From: Arthrobacter sp. HY1533
Lineage (GTDB): Bacteria; Actinomycetota; Actinomycetes; Actinomycetales; Micrococcaceae
DNA: 64,000 bases
Assembly (NCBI RefSeq): GCF_027568515.1
Contig: NZ_JANKZF010000013.1
Span: forward strand, 124,001-188,000
Direction of reading: 5' to 3'
The notes under the pieces are model-generated. The model did not search any database, was not told the DNA's origin, and saw only the letters and a list, made by a program, of their open reading frames with translations. The translations under genes were made by a program, and so were the position numbers. The first letter of the stretch is position 1, and every line of letters starts with the position of its first letter. Below, piece by piece: positions 34,182 through 43,026 of the stretch.

Positions 34182-34266
34182 GACTGGTCTTGTCCTGAAG
34201 ACCAGTCAAATCGCCGGAGAACTCGCCAGTGTTTCCCCCATCCACTGGCAGCATCTCCGGCGATTT
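34182..34266. other. Structured intergenic sequence, possible small RNA or terminator
   Basis: Two adjacent hairpins are seen. The first pairs 34182-34191 with 34198-34207 (GACTGGTCTT / AAGACCAGTC). The second has a perfect 13 bp stem (34208-34220, AAATCGCCGGAGA, with 34254-34266) containing an inner GCCAGTG/CACTGGC stem around a CCCCC loop. A 7-codon frame starts at ATG 34173. The segment lies in the 337-base gap between proC and the sugar isomerase gene, both on the minus strand. It could be the isomerase terminator or an independent RNA. The remaining gap has no recognisable gene. Confidence 0.5.
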
Positions 34267-34280
34267 CGCATTTAACGCGG

Positions 34281-34334
34281 GTCTCGACAGGCTCGACCAC
34301 CGGGCTCGCGGGTCTCGACAAGCTCGACCACCGG
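34281..34334. repeat. Two dispersed repeat copies in tandem
   Basis: Copies of GTCTCGACAGGCTCGACCAC (34281-34300) and GTCTCGACAAGCTCGACCAC (34312-34331), each followed by CGG, lie just before the end of the sugar isomerase gene. They belong to the family seen at 12229, 44740 and 63098. Confidence 0.9.
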
Positions 34335-34338
34335 CGCC

Positions 34339-35196
34339 CTACGGCGCGTTTTGCCCCAGGTGCACGCGGGCAAATTCCAGCGTCTCCGCCAGCCATTCCT
34401 CACGCTGCCCCGCCCCCTTGGCCTTGCGGGTGGAGATCTCTGCGACCACGGCGCCGTCGAACCCGTTGGCGGCAATGTGCTGGAGCACCTCAACGCACTG
34501 CTGCGTGCCGTGGCCGGGGATCAGGTGCTGGTCCTTGGTGGACGGCGAGATGCCGTCGGTTAGGTGAATGTGCCGCAGCCTGCTGCCCAGGGCGCGCACC
34601 GCATCCAGGCTCGAGGCACCGGCCGAGGCCGCGTGGGAGAAGTCCCAGGTGACATCCGCATAGTCCAGGGGAACGGGATCCCAGTGCGGCAGGTAGGCCA
34701 TGGCCTCGCGGCCGCGGACCCGCCACGGATACATGTTTTCCACGGCGATCCGGATGCCAAAGGCCTCGGCCACGTCCCGGACGCCGTGCGCAAATGTTTC
34801 GGCGTAGTCGTTCTGCCACCGGAACGGCGGGTGCACCACAACAACCTCGGCGCCGACATCGACAGCCATCTGCGCGGAACGCTGGATCTTGTTCCAGGCA
34901 CTCCCCCACACCTGCTGCGTGAGCAGCAGCGTGGGCGCATGGATCGCCAGGATGGGCTGGTCGTAGCGTTCGGCAAGCCGGTTCAGGGCCGACGCGTCCT
35001 GGCTGTCGCCGTTGTGCGTGACCAGGACCTCGACGCCGTCGTACCCGATGTCTGCGGCCACCGCAAAGCCGTCATGGACCGAGAGCGGGTACACGGAGGC
35101 TGTGGAGAGCGCCACGGGGATGGGCTTGCGCGCAGGCTCCGGCGCTGACGGATCCGGGGCAGCGCTGCTGGGCTGGTGATCGGGTGATTGGCTCAT
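34339..35196 (-). CDS. Sugar phosphate isomerase/epimerase-like TIM barrel protein
   Basis: The 285-residue protein belongs to the AP endonuclease 2/xylose isomerase-like TIM barrel family, recognised by YDGVEVLV, ILAIHAPTLL, VVVHPPFRWQNDY, IAVENMYPW and WDFSHAASAG. These carry the expected metal-binding Glu and His residues. Substrates of this family are diverse (sugars, inositol derivatives, hydroxypyruvate), so the function is unknown. It follows the Ppx/GppA gene on the same strand after 6 bases, as in other Micrococcaceae, and both may be cotranscribed. Confidence 0.85.
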   Translation of the reverse strand: MSQSPDHQPSSAAPDPSAPEPARKPIPVALSTASVYPLSVHDGFAVAADIGYDGVEVLVTHNGDSQDASALNRLAERYDQPILAIHAPTLLLTQQVWGSAWNKIQRSAQMAVDVGAEVVVVHPPFRWQNDYAETFAHGVRDVAEAFGIRIAVENMYPWRVRGREAMAYLPHWDPVPLDYADVTWDFSHAASAGASSLDAVRALGSRLRHIHLTDGISPSTKDQHLIPGHGTQQCVEVLQHIAANGFDGAVVAEISTRKAKGAGQREEWLAETLEFARVHLGQNAP

Positions 35197-35202
35197 GTCC
35201 GG

Positions 35203-36189
35203 CTACCTTGCTTCCGAGTTCCGCAGCTTGGCAACATGGGCCGGCGGCTCGAGCGGGCCATCCAGCACCAGCTGGTCCAGGCGCCGCAGGATCAGGCCCT
35301 CGCGCAGCGCCCAGGGGCTGATCTGCATGTGGGTGACGCCGAACAGCTCCAGGGCGCTCTGGGCCACCATGGCACCGGCGAGCACCTGCTGTGCGCGGGC
35401 CTCGGAAACGCCGGGCAGGTACATCCTGTCCGCCGAGGACATGGCCGACAACCGCTGGGACCACAGGCCAAGGTCACTCAGGTGCAGTTCGCGGCGCACA
35501 TAGGGCCCCATGGACGACGGCGCCGCCCCGGTGATGCGCGCCAGCGCCCGGAACGTCTTGGAGGAGCCCGTGACGATGTTGGGCGTGCCCAGTGCCTTCG
35601 TGGCCGCGATGGGCTCCTTCAAGGTTGCCTTGATGTACTTGCGCAGCGCCTTGATGCTCTTGGCCGTGGGCGGGTCTTCCGCCAGCCATTCGCGGGTGAG
35701 CCGCCCGGCCCCAAGCGGCACGGAGTGGGCCAGGTCGGGAAGTTCGTTGGATCCCTGGGAGATTTCAAAGGATCCGCCGCCAATGTCCAGGTTCAGGATG
35801 GTCCCGGCACCCCAGCCGTGCCAGCGGCGGACGGCGAAGAATGTCATGGCCGATTCTTCCTCGCCGGTGAGTTCGGTGAGGCGGATGGTGGTTTCGTGCT
35901 GCACGCGGGCCAGCACCTCGGCGCCGTTGGTGGATTCCCTGATGGCGGAGGTGCAAAAGGCCAGAAGGTCCTTAGCCTTGTGCTTGGCCGCGAATTCCCA
36001 GGCCTCGAGGATGAACTCGATGAGCTCGTGCTGGCCCTCGTCGGTGATGTTACCTTCGGCGTCCAGGTACTTCACCAGGCTCAGCGCCCGCTTGTGTGAG
36101 GCGAACGGCACCGGGTTGGCACCGGGGCGGGCATCAACAAGCAGCAGGTGGACGGTGTTGGAGCCAATGTCTAGCACGCCTAATCTCAT
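35203..36189 (-). CDS. Ppx/GppA family phosphatase
   Basis: The 328-residue protein has the ASKHA phosphatase motifs LDIGSNTVHLLLVDA at the N-terminus and LDIGGGSFEI near residue 145. It hydrolyses polyphosphate and/or pppGpp; which substrate dominates cannot be read from sequence. The start at 36189 puts the phosphate-binding loop at residue 6, as in the family; longer starts are not supported. Length fits the short actinobacterial form lacking the C-terminal HD domain of E. coli Ppx. It is upstream of the sugar isomerase gene with 6 bases between. Confidence 0.9.
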   Translation of the reverse strand: MRLGVLDIGSNTVHLLLVDARPGANPVPFASHKRALSLVKYLDAEGNITDEGQHELIEFILEAWEFAAKHKAKDLLAFCTSAIRESTNGAEVLARVQHETTIRLTELTGEEESAMTFFAVRRWHGWGAGTILNLDIGGGSFEISQGSNELPDLAHSVPLGAGRLTREWLAEDPPTAKSIKALRKYIKATLKEPIAATKALGTPNIVTGSSKTFRALARITGAAPSSMGPYVRRELHLSDLGLWSQRLSAMSSADRMYLPGVSEARAQQVLAGAMVAQSALELFGVTHMQISPWALREGLILRRLDQLVLDGPLEPPAHVAKLRNSEAR

Positions 36190-36227
36190 AGGGCCATTAT
36201 TCTCCCTCCGGCCCGTTCCATGGCAAA

Positions 36228-36278
36228 GGCCGCCCTGCGGTGAAGAAACAATTTTTGTGTCTTCACCGCAGGGCGGCC
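36228..36278 (-). terminator. Hairpin terminator after the GH20 gene
   Basis: An 18 bp perfect stem (36228-36245 with 36261-36278, core GGCCGCCCTGCGGTGAAG) encloses an AT-rich loop. It lies between the stop of the GH20 gene and the start of the phosphatase gene, both minus strand. Confidence 0.8.
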
Positions 36279-36301
36279 CCTGTTGCTGGTTGCCTGGCGG
36301 T

Positions 36302-39300
36302 CTACTTGTGCAGGCCTGCCCGGCGGCGGTTGCCCATGACAATTCCTGCTCCAAGCAGGGCCATCAGCAGGGCCGCGCCCCACAGTGCCGTGGTGGCAGA
36401 GCCCGTGCTGGCCAGCTCATCGCTGGTGGCCGGGCTGCTGGCAGGAATGCTGCCGGAAGCCACCACCGTGAAGCGTGCCTCAACGGTGCGCTTGGAGGTT
36501 TCCCCGGACAGGGTCACCGTGTGCGCACCGGCGGCAAAGTTGGCCGGAACCTTCCACGTGAAGGTCACATTGCCGTCCTTGTCAGCCAGGGCCACGCCCA
36601 GGTCCACGGGTTCGCTGTGCACGGTGCCGCGGACGTTCTCACCCGGCTGGAAGCCGGAACCGGTGAACGTCAGCACCTGGCCCTGCTGGATTTCCTTCGA
36701 CGACACCGAGGCGCCGGCCGTCTTGCTCGCGGTCGGTGACGTGGTGGCCGTGGTGGGCGCAACCGTCGGATCCACGGTCGGCTCCACCGTGGCCGTGGCA
36801 GTCGGCTCAACCGTCGGTTCCACAGTCGGGTCGACAGTCGGCTCAACCGTCGGCTCGACCGTCGGCTCAACCGTCGGTTCGACCGAAGGGGTGGCGGTGG
36901 CTGTCGCGGTGGGCTCAACCGTCGGAACAACGGTCGGCGTCGGGGTCGGTTCAACCTTGGCATCGGCGGCATCAACCGTGAGTTCGGCGATGGTGGTCCA
37001 GGGCTGGCCCGACTGCTCCGACAGGGCCTTCAGGGTGACATAGCGGCCTGCGACAGGAGCGGGCAGCACAACCGTCTGCAGGGCAGCGGCGTTCGGGAAG
37101 ACGCCTTCGGCGACCTTGGTGCCCTGTTCGCCCGCGGTCTTGCTGATGTAGATCTCATAGCCCTTGATGCGGCCGTTTGCGGCACCCGATGAGGTGCCTT
37201 GGCGGGGCAGCTCGTTGACGGCGCAAATGTTCGCTTCCTTGCCCAGGTCCACCGTGATGGTGTGCGGCAGGGGAACGTTGGACGGCGTCCATGGGGTTCC
37301 CCAGAAGGTGTTGGGGTTGCCGTCAATGGCGTTGGTGCCCGGGGTTACCTCGCCCCCGCCATTGTTGAAGCTGTCCACCACTGCAGCCACGGGGCGCAGG
37401 GGTGCAACAGAGCAGGACAGCAGTCCCGAGGCACTTGAGTTGCTGACCCTCACTTCGGCGCCAGCCATGTAGGCGGTGGCTGCGGTGACGGTGAAGGTTC
37501 CGTAGGCAGCGCTGTCTGACGGCGTCGCCGTGAATGTGGCCGTCTTGGCCGTGCCTGCGGCAACGTCGCCAACGGTGGCCGACGCCGGGGAAATGGTCCA
37601 ACCGGCAGGAGCTGCCGGGGTGACCACCGCTGCGGTAATGCCGGTGGACGTCCGGTTGTCCACGGCAACTGTGATGGTGGCGGGGGCGCCAGCCACCACA
37701 CGGGCGGGGGCCGTGACGCTTGTGGACACCTCGCCTGTCAGGGTGAAGACACTCGCCGGGACAATGTCGTGGGCTTGCTGGGTCAGGGCGCCGGCGGTGT
37801 TGACGCTGAGCGGGAGCTGGGTGATGGCGTTGCGGATCTTGAAGCCGTTGCCAACCTTGAGGATCTCCCACTTTTGCAGGTTGTTGACCTCGCGGTCGCT
37901 GGTGGTGCAATTGGACAGCGACGGGGCCAGGTCCTGCTGCATGGGGGCCTGCAGCCAGAGAACGCCGCCGGCCATCGCCAGGCATTTTCCATTGGCTGCG
38001 GTCAACTTGTAGTAGTGGTCGCTGGTGGCTGCCAGCGTCCAGGTTTCGTTGGCCGCGGCGGAAACCGAGACGCCCAAGCCGCTGCCATTGACGGACTTTC
38101 CGGCCGTGGAAATGGTGTAGCCGCCGTTGCCCACAGGGGTCCTGTTGTAGCTCTCGTAGCCGGGTACACGGCCCAAGGTGGTGCTCAGTGCGGTGAACTT
38201 GGCGAAATCGGCGGTGGGCTTGGGGCCGCCCCATGTTGCCTGCGCCAGGAACCGGGTGGTTGCGAAGATCTGCTCCTCCACCTGGGATTCGGTGGCTGCC
38301 GGAGTGTTGTCGGGCCACGCCGAGAGCTTGGCTCCGATGACCTTGCCTCCGCCGGCGACGTCGGTGACTGTAGTGCCGCCGTCGAAGGTGCGCGGCGTCC
38401 AGCCGGAGTTCCACAGGCCTGTCAGGTTCACCGTGTAGTTGCCGGGCCGGTTGAAGTACAGGGCCTGGGCGGAGTTCTGCACGTCATGGCCGGAGTTGAG
38501 CAGTGCCTGGGGCGTGGGGCCGGAGTTCAGCCAGTGCTCCACCACAATGTCCTTGTCGAGGGGAATGGTGCTGGTGGACGGCACGCCGTCGTTCCAGATG
38601 CGCAGCTTTTTGCCTGTGGCCTTGACGTGGGCGTTGACCTTGTTCATGAACCAGATGAAGACGTCGCCGGGGCCGGAGCCGGCCGGGAAGATGGCGGGGT
38701 TGGCAGCCACGAAGGCCGCGAACTGCGGGTAGTTGGCGTAACTGTCACCCATCATGTACTCGTCGCCGCCCATGTGCCAGTAGGGCTGGTCCGGGAAGGC
38801 TGCGGCATATTCGTCGGCGAGCTTGGTGACCATGGTGAAGGCCTCGGGCTTGCTGATGTCCAGCTGCTCGACCTTCTTGTTGCCGGCGTTGTTGACCAGC
38901 TGCAGTTCGGGGTAGTCGTAGAGCCAGGGGCGCATGTGCCCGGGTGAGTTCACTTCCAGGACCAGCTCAATGTGGTACTTCTTGGCCCACGCCGTGATCT
39001 GGGCGGCCTCGGCCTTGGTGTAGTAGGCCCAGAAGTTGGCCTTCGGGTACGCATCGGACTTGAGCTTGGTCTCCAGCCACAGCTGGTTGAGCTTGTTGTA
39101 CGCCATGTCCTTCATGGTGCGCTCCAGCGACTCCATGGAGATGGTGAGCTGGCAGGCACACAGGCCCACGCCGCGCTCGGCATATTGCGGAACGTCGATC
39201 GAGGTGCCCTTGTTGACCTTGTTGCCCTGGGCCAGCAGCTGCAGGATGGTCTGGGTGCCGTAGAAGGCTCCCGTGGCGGTGGCACCCGTGACCTTGATGG

Positions 39301-39736
39301 TGTCACCAACTACCAGTTCGTAGCCTTCCTTGCCCAGGGCTGCCGTGCGGGCCGGGTCAACGGCCACTTCCAGGTCACCTGCAATGGCGCCGGTGGCGGC
39401 CCTTGCGACCGTGCGGCCCAGGACGCTGGACAGGGCAGTGGCGAGATCGCCCGTCAGGGTGGCATCTGCCCCGATCACCTTGGCGCCCGCACCGAGGGTG
39501 AACTCACCTGCGGCCGCGGTCCATGAGGAGAGGCCGGGAATTGTCTGCGGAGCCCCCTGGGGCGTCAGCGGCACCGAACCGGACGGCGCGGCAACGGCCA
39601 GCACGGCCGGGGCCAGTGCCGGGGCGGGCGCTGCGTTGGCGGCTGGAAGGGCGACGGCGGTGGAGGCCAGGGCCAGGGCTGCAGCGGTCAGTGCCGCGAC
39701 AACCGCATGGCGGCCTCTTCGTTGGCGATTTTTCAT
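36302..39736 (-). CDS. Secreted, cell-wall-anchored GH20 beta-N-acetylhexosaminidase
   Basis: This 1144-residue protein hydrolyses terminal beta-GlcNAc or GalNAc. It has, in order: a signal peptide (cleavage near residue 35); a GH20b domain; a GH20 barrel with the catalytic pair HMGGDEY (Asp325-Glu326); and a ricin-like beta-trefoil region around residues 535-680. After those come a NEW3-type sandwich, a coagulation factor 5/8-like sugar-binding domain, a Pro-Thr-Val-Glu repeat linker, an Ig-like domain, and finally LASTG at 1108-1112 with a membrane helix and basic tail. The LAXTG motif points to a class E sortase. It probably acts at the cell surface on chitin oligomers or glycoprotein glycans. 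No operon partners are apparent. Confidence 0.9.
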   Translation of the reverse strand: MKNRQRRGRHAVVAALTAAALALASTAVALPAANAAPAPALAPAVLAVAAPSGSVPLTPQGAPQTIPGLSSWTAAAGEFTLGAGAKVIGADATLTGDLATALSSVLGRTVARAATGAIAGDLEVAVDPARTAALGKEGYELVVGDTIKVTGATATGAFYGTQTILQLLAQGNKVNKGTSIDVPQYAERGVGLCACQLTISMESLERTMKDMAYNKLNQLWLETKLKSDAYPKANFWAYYTKAEAAQITAWAKKYHIELVLEVNSPGHMRPWLYDYPELQLVNNAGNKKVEQLDISKPEAFTMVTKLADEYAAAFPDQPYWHMGGDEYMMGDSYANYPQFAAFVAANPAIFPAGSGPGDVFIWFMNKVNAHVKATGKKLRIWNDGVPSTSTIPLDKDIVVEHWLNSGPTPQALLNSGHDVQNSAQALYFNRPGNYTVNLTGLWNSGWTPRTFDGGTTVTDVAGGGKVIGAKLSAWPDNTPAATESQVEEQIFATTRFLAQATWGGPKPTADFAKFTALSTTLGRVPGYESYNRTPVGNGGYTISTAGKSVNGSGLGVSVSAAANETWTLAATSDHYYKLTAANGKCLAMAGGVLWLQAPMQQDLAPSLSNCTTSDREVNNLQKWEILKVGNGFKIRNAITQLPLSVNTAGALTQQAHDIVPASVFTLTGEVSTSVTAPARVVAGAPATITVAVDNRTSTGITAAVVTPAAPAGWTISPASATVGDVAAGTAKTATFTATPSDSAAYGTFTVTAATAYMAGAEVRVSNSSASGLLSCSVAPLRPVAAVVDSFNNGGGEVTPGTNAIDGNPNTFWGTPWTPSNVPLPHTITVDLGKEANICAVNELPRQGTSSGAANGRIKGYEIYISKTAGEQGTKVAEGVFPNAAALQTVVLPAPVAGRYVTLKALSEQSGQPWTTIAELTVDAADAKVEPTPTPTVVPTVEPTATATATPSVEPTVEPTVEPTVEPTVDPTVEPTVEPTATATVEPTVDPTVAPTTATTSPTASKTAGASVSSKEIQQGQVLTFTGSGFQPGENVRGTVHSEPVDLGVALADKDGNVTFTWKVPANFAAGAHTVTLSGETSKRTVEARFTVVASGSIPASSPATSDELASTGSATTALWGAALLMALLGAGIVMGNRRRAGLHK
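36766..36953 (-). repeat. Tandem VEPT-type repeat in the GH20 linker
   Basis: The coding strand repeats a 12-base unit encoding Val-Glu-Pro-Thr (with Val-Asp-Pro-Thr and Thr-Ala-Thr variants) about ten times. It gives a rigid Pro/Thr-rich spacer between the sugar-binding domain and the wall-proximal domain. Confidence 0.9.
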
Positions 39737-39997
39737 ATCTCCCCGTGAAAGCTGGATTTGTCGTTTGGACTTGAGTCCCCTTCAAACGGCCGAACACCCC
39801 AGGAGTGATGCGCACCACAGATCGAGACTTCGTGAGCTATGTTACGGGTATCATCGAATTTAATCCAGATGTTACCGATCTCATTTGCGGCAAACCGAAC
39901 ATCTTCAAACATTTTCTCACTTCGTCACTGCTTGCTTCCGCCCGGCCGGGGACGCCCCCGGGGACGGTGAAGGGCTTCGACGCGCCATCTCCGGGCA
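39737..39997. other. Intergenic region upstream of the GH20 gene
   Basis: This AT-rich gap must hold the GH20 promoter (minus strand). A small palindrome, GGACTTGAGTCC at 39767-39778, lies about 31 bases before the GH20 start and could be an operator. No gene is seen. The topA terminator follows at 40000. Confidence 0.45.
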
Positions 39998-39999
39998 CA

Positions 40000-40032
40000 A
40001 AAGAGCCCCGCACGTGGTGTGCGGGGCTCTTT
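40000..40032 (-). terminator. Terminator after topA
   Basis: A 14 bp stem (40000-40013, AAAGAGCCCCGCAC, with 40019-40032) with a 5-base loop lies 21 bases beyond the topA stop codon; A/T-rich ends on both sides suit termination of minus-strand transcripts. Confidence 0.88.
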
Positions 40033-40053
40033 GGGATGCTGGCGGAGCCGGAA

Positions 40054-42828
40054 CTACTTCTTGGCCGGTGCCTTCTTCTTTGCCGGTGCCTTGGCGGCCG
40101 GCTTCTTGGCGGGGGCCTTTGCCGTGCGCTTCACCGGTCCGCGGGCACGCTTGTCGGCGAGCAGCTCGATGGCGGTTTCCCGGGTCAGGTCCTCCACCTC
40201 GGTGCCGCGGGGAACGGTGATGTTGGTGACGCCGTCGGTGATGTAGGGTCCGAAGCGGCCCTCCTTCACAACGATCTTCTTCTCAGAAACCGGATCGTCG
40301 CCGAACTCGGCCAGAGGCGGGACAGCCGCACGGGTGCCGCGCTGCTTGGGCTGGGAGTAAATTTCCAGCGCCTGCTCCAGCGTGATGGTGAAGATCTCCT
40401 CCTCCGTGCCGATGGAGCGGGAATCCGAACCCTTCTTCAGGTACGGTCCGAAGCGCCCGTTCTGGACGGTGATCTCCTCACCCTCGGCATCGGCGCCCAG
40501 GACGCGCGGCAGGCTCATGATGGCCAGCGCCTCATCCAGGGTGACGGTGTCAACGCTCATCGCCTTGAACAGTGAGCCCGTGCGCGGCTTGGCCTTGACG
40601 GGCTTCTTCGGCGGCTTGGGCTTGCCGTTCTTGTAGTACTCAACGGGCTGGTTCGCAATGTCCTCGGCCGTCATCTCGGGGATGACCTCCGTGACGTACG
40701 GGCCGTAACGGCCATTCTTGGCCACAACGGTGTGCCCCGATTCGGGGTCGACGCCGAGCACACGCTCCTCCGGGGCAGCAGTGTCCATGAGTTCCTGCGC
40801 CTTGGCGGGCGTGAGCTCGTCCGGCGCCAGGTCCTCGGGAACATTGGCGCGGGCGGCCTCGATGATTTCACCCGTCTTGGGGTCCACGGTGGGAACCGTG
40901 CTTTCAAGGTACGGGCCAAACTTGCCCACGCGCAGCACCAGGGTGTCGGTGATGGGCATGGAGTTGATGTCGCGGGCATCGATCTCACCCAGGTTGTTCA
41001 CAATGCTCTGCAGGCCGGCATCGTGGTCGTCGCCGAAGTAGAAGCGCTTGAGCCAGTCCGAGCCCTTGTCTTGGCCATTGGCGATCTTGTCCAAACCGGT
41101 TTCCATGCCGGCCGTGAACTCGTAGTCCACATAGTCGGTGAAGTGCAGCTCGAGCAGGCGGACCACGGAGAACGCAATCCAGCTGGGCACCAGGGCGGAA
41201 CCCTGCTTGCGCACATAGCCGCGGTCCATGATGGTGGACAGCGTGGAGGCGTAGGTGGACGGGCGTCCGATGTCGCGCTCTTCCATTTCCTTGGTCAGCG
41301 ACGCTTCAGTGAAGCGCGGCGGAGGGGACGTCTCGTGGCCGTTGGCGTTGACGTCCGCGGCGGTCAGGGCGTCGTTTTCCTTGACGTTGGGCAGGCGGCG
41401 GTCCGAATCGTCGGAGTCGTTGCGGGACTCGTCGCGGCCTTCCTCATAGGCGGCCAGGAAGCCGCGGAAGGTGATGACGGTGCCGGAGGCCGAGAACTCG
41501 GCGTCCTGGCCGTCGGCGGTGCCGCCGGCGGCCGTGGCACCCAGCTTGATGGTGGCCGTGGAACCCTTGGCGTCAGCCATCTGGGAGGCGACGGTTCGCT
41601 TCCAGATGAGCTCGTAGAGCTTGAATTCGTCGCCGCGCAGGGCGCTGGCCACCTGGGCAGGGGTGCGGAAGGAGTCGCCGGCGGGGCGGATGGCCTCGTG
41701 GGCCTCCTGCGCGTTGGAGCTCTTGTTCGCGTAGACGCGCTTGGATGAAGGGATGAACTCCGGGCCGTACAGCTCGGATGCCTGCCTGCGGGCAGCGTTG
41801 ACGGCCTCGTCACTCAGTGAGGAGGAGTCGGTACGCATATACGTGATGTAACCGTTTTCGTACAGGCGCTGGGCGGTCGACATGGTCGACTTGGAGGAGA
41901 AGCGCAGCTTGCGGCCGGCCTCCTGCTGGAGGGTCGACGTCGTAAACGGCGGGGCCGGGCGGCGGGTGTACGGCTTGTGCTCAACCGAGCGGACGGAGAA
42001 TTCAACATCCTGCAGGGCGGAGGCGAGGGCGCGGGCGGCGACCTCATCAAGGTGCGCCACATTCTTGCCGGTGAGCTCACCCTTGTCATTGAAGTCACGG
42101 CCGGAGGCAACGCGCTTGCCGTCGACGGCGGCCAGCTTGGCGCCGAACGACTCGCCCGTTTCCGGGGTGAAGGTGCCGGCCAGGTCCCAGTAGCTGGCCG
42201 AGCGGAAGGCCATGCGCTCACGTTCGCGCTCAACCACCATGCGCGTCACCACGGACTGCACACGTCCGGCGGAAAGCTTGGGCGCCACCTTGCGCCACAG
42301 CACGGGAGAGAGCTCGTAGCCGAACAGGCGGTCCACCACGCGGCGGGTTTCCTGGGCGTCCACCAGGTCGGTGTCGAGCTCGCGCAGGTTGCCCATGGCA
42401 CGCTGAAGCGACTCCTTGGTGATTTCCGCAAATGTCATGCGGTGCACGGGCACCTTGGGCTTGAGCACCTCAAGCAGGTGCCACGCGATGGCCTCGCCCT
42501 CGCGATCCCCATCAGTTGCGAGGTAAAGTTCGTCGGCGTCCTTGAGCTGCGCCTTGAGCTCTGCCACCTTCTTCTTCTTGTCCGGGGAGACCACGTAGTA
42601 AGGCTTGAAGTTGTTTTCAAGGTCGACGGCGAACTTGCCGATCGAGGACTTCTTCAGTTCCGCAGGCAGCTCGGAAGGCTGTGGCAGGTCGCGGATGTGC
42701 CCAATGGAGGCTTCGACGACGAAACCCTCGCCCAGGTACTTGGCGATGGTCTTGCTCTTGGCAGGGGACTCTACAATTACGAGCTTTTTGCCGGTCTTGG
42801 GCTTGCTGGCTGCTGCCTTGCTGGGCAC
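40054..42828 (-). CDS. topA: DNA topoisomerase I
   Basis: Relaxes negative supercoils. The 924-residue protein has an N-terminal TOPRIM domain (KLVIVESPAKSKTIAKYLG, TDGDREGEAI), the catalytic tyrosine in GYITYMRTDS (Tyr330), and the DGR-type type IA barrel. The C-terminal part has no zinc fingers but four or more GRFGPY-type repeats, typical of actinobacterial TopA. It ends in a Lys/Ala-rich tail (AKKPAAKAPAKKK) that binds DNA in mycobacterial homologues. The GTG start has AGGAG upstream. Terminator at 40000. Confidence 0.97.
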   Translation of the reverse strand: MPSKAAASKPKTGKKLVIVESPAKSKTIAKYLGEGFVVEASIGHIRDLPQPSELPAELKKSSIGKFAVDLENNFKPYYVVSPDKKKKVAELKAQLKDADELYLATDGDREGEAIAWHLLEVLKPKVPVHRMTFAEITKESLQRAMGNLRELDTDLVDAQETRRVVDRLFGYELSPVLWRKVAPKLSAGRVQSVVTRMVVERERERMAFRSASYWDLAGTFTPETGESFGAKLAAVDGKRVASGRDFNDKGELTGKNVAHLDEVAARALASALQDVEFSVRSVEHKPYTRRPAPPFTTSTLQQEAGRKLRFSSKSTMSTAQRLYENGYITYMRTDSSSLSDEAVNAARRQASELYGPEFIPSSKRVYANKSSNAQEAHEAIRPAGDSFRTPAQVASALRGDEFKLYELIWKRTVASQMADAKGSTATIKLGATAAGGTADGQDAEFSASGTVITFRGFLAAYEEGRDESRNDSDDSDRRLPNVKENDALTAADVNANGHETSPPPRFTEASLTKEMEERDIGRPSTYASTLSTIMDRGYVRKQGSALVPSWIAFSVVRLLELHFTDYVDYEFTAGMETGLDKIANGQDKGSDWLKRFYFGDDHDAGLQSIVNNLGEIDARDINSMPITDTLVLRVGKFGPYLESTVPTVDPKTGEIIEAARANVPEDLAPDELTPAKAQELMDTAAPEERVLGVDPESGHTVVAKNGRYGPYVTEVIPEMTAEDIANQPVEYYKNGKPKPPKKPVKAKPRTGSLFKAMSVDTVTLDEALAIMSLPRVLGADAEGEEITVQNGRFGPYLKKGSDSRSIGTEEEIFTITLEQALEIYSQPKQRGTRAAVPPLAEFGDDPVSEKKIVVKEGRFGPYITDGVTNITVPRGTEVEDLTRETAIELLADKRARGPVKRTAKAPAKKPAAKAPAKKKAPAKK

Positions 42829-43026
42829 GGTACTCCTACAGGGAATGAAAGGTGGACGAACGGCGTCCCCAAGAGCTTAGTTCACCATATTTTTACCGCG
42901 AACGCGCATTGCTTGGGAAACCCGCAGAAAAAACCCACCAGCCACAGGCGGACTCCATGCGGCCATTCCACCGGCCGGCCACCCCTGGAAACGGCCCGGC
43001 GGGCCGGCGGATTCCGCCCCTGCGCG

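Noticed and set aside
34182-34266. 6C RNA candidate
   Set aside because: That class needs two hairpins each with six or more C in the loop; here only one loop has five C. It is kept as an unnamed structured region.
39767-39778. DasR/NagR-type operator upstream of the GH20 gene
   Set aside because: GGACTTGAGTCC resembles a short palindrome but does not match the TGGTCTAGACCA-type consensus; left as an unnamed palindrome.
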